From the NCBI RefSeq assembly GCF_014636095.1, contig NZ_BMDV01000002.1, positions 693,734 through 757,733 on the forward strand: a DNA stretch of 64,000 nucleotides. Direction: 5' to 3'. The translations under genes and the position numbers were made by a program. Each line of letters begins with the position of its first letter. Positions within the stretch are counted from its first letter, which is position 1. A model generated the notes under the pieces. It had not been told where the DNA came from, ran no database searches, and worked only from the letters and a program-made list of their open reading frames with translations. Source of the stretch: Acinetobacter modestus (GTDB taxonomy: Bacteria > Pseudomonadota > Gammaproteobacteria > Pseudomonadales > Moraxellaceae). Positions 63,546 to 64,000 of the stretch are shown here, in pieces.

Positions 63546-64000
63546 TGTCTGGATGTGGTGCTGAAAAGGGTTTAATCAGTATTGATGAGGCACTTGAACT
63601 CATTCGAACTCAGCCCAAAATATTGACGACTGAGGTATTGGCTTTAGCCCAAGGTTTGAATCGTTATCTCGCTAAAGCAATCTATTCCGAGGTCAATCTA
63701 CCTAGCTTTTCTCAAAGTGCGGTAGATGGTTATGCGATTAATAGTTCACTTACACAGCTTCAAGATGTTTGTTTTGATGTAATTGGTGAGATTAAAGCGG
63801 GTAGTAAACTCGAATATCAATTGCTTGATGGGCAAGCCATTCGTATTTTTACAGGTGGCAAAATTCCTGAAGGCACCACACATGTTGCTCGACAAGAAAT
63901 TGTTAAAGTTGAGTCGGAGACAATTCGACTGATTGAACAGCTTAAACCACAGGCTGATATTCGATTTACTGGTGAAGAAGTCAAACAAGGTCAACAGCTT
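63545..64000 (+). CDS. moeA: Molybdopterin molybdotransferase, N-terminal part
   Basis: MoeA inserts molybdate into adenylylated molybdopterin. The first 152 codons lie in the window: ISIDEALELI, LPSFSQSAVDGYAI (the family signature with D-G-Y-A), IRIFTGGKIPEGTTHVARQE. The ATG shares its A with the last base of the moaCB TAA stop. The ORF runs off the window end and is otherwise intact as far as seen. Confidence 0.95.
   Translation, partial: MSGCGAEKGLISIDEALELIRTQPKILTTEVLALAQGLNRYLAKAIYSEVNLPSFSQSAVDGYAINSSLTQLQDVCFDVIGEIKAGSKLEYQLLDGQAIRIFTGGKIPEGTTHVARQEIVKVESETIRLIEQLKPQADIRFTGEEVKQGQQL

Overview
The window is an AT-rich gammaproteobacterial chromosome segment. Gene content and protein style (YaaA, RoxA, MurB-LMWPTP, hpd/fah cluster, NasST-NirB-NasA, MoaCB fusion) point to Acinetobacter (Moraxellaceae). 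I cannot fix the species from sequence alone. Coding density is high, with little sign of phage or insertion sequences.

Region 1 (1-11.3 kb) is an RNA-repair and RNA-surveillance island and the most interesting part. On the minus strand a sigma-54 promoter (4302-4319) drives rtcB (RNA ligase), two small genes, a ~186-nt closed structured intergenic element, rtcA (RNA 3'-phosphate cyclase) and kptA (RNA 2'-phosphotransferase). A second, nearly identical sigma-54 promoter (8427-8443) drives rsr, the bacterial Ro60 orthologue. Directly behind rsr lie seven back-to-back RNA units (5979-6747). Each is closed by a different but fully complementary stem with constant AAATRC / TTTGTT flanks, and several carry tRNA-like T-arm and D-arm modules. 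I read this as a tandem array of Y RNAs. The CARF/AAA+ activator rtcR (9665) is the likely regulator of both operons. RNase Z sits between rsr and rtcR, and a divergent ribosomal protein bS21 paralogue sits just upstream of rtcB.

Region 2 (11.3-25.5 kb) is mixed housekeeping: a DUF2157 membrane protein, an alpha/beta hydrolase, YaaA, an HD-domain protein, ArsR and TetR regulators around a strong small-RNA candidate, a choloylglycine-hydrolase-like enzyme with a lipoprotein, RoxA, dnaX with an 18-copy GAACCT repeat, a thioesterase-ADH pair, and a 1.3-kb gene-poor stretch holding one small membrane-protein gene. Region 3 (25.5-31 kb) has LMW-PTP, murB, a YdcF-like protein, a hydrolase and an FMN-dependent glutamate-synthase-like protein.

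Region 4 (31-42 kb) is tyrosine/homogentisate catabolism. It holds hpd, an IclR regulator, and the fahA-maiA-VOC dioxygenase-scoA-scoB operon, then an AroP-type permease. No classical hmgA is present; the VOC protein is the candidate ring-cleavage enzyme. Similar AATTA-centred palindromes lie upstream of hpd, fahA and aroP. Region 5 (42-45 kb) has accC-accB-aroQ.

Region 6 (45.8-64 kb) is nitrate assimilation and molybdenum cofactor. nasS-nasT (sensor/ANTAR antiterminator) are divergent from a sigma-54 promoter and structured leader feeding a nitrate transporter, nirB, a NirD-reductase fusion, nasA and mobA. Then come a MaoC-like protein paired with an unassigned molybdopterin oxidoreductase, and moaA-moaD-moaE-moaCB-moeA, the last cut off by the window end.
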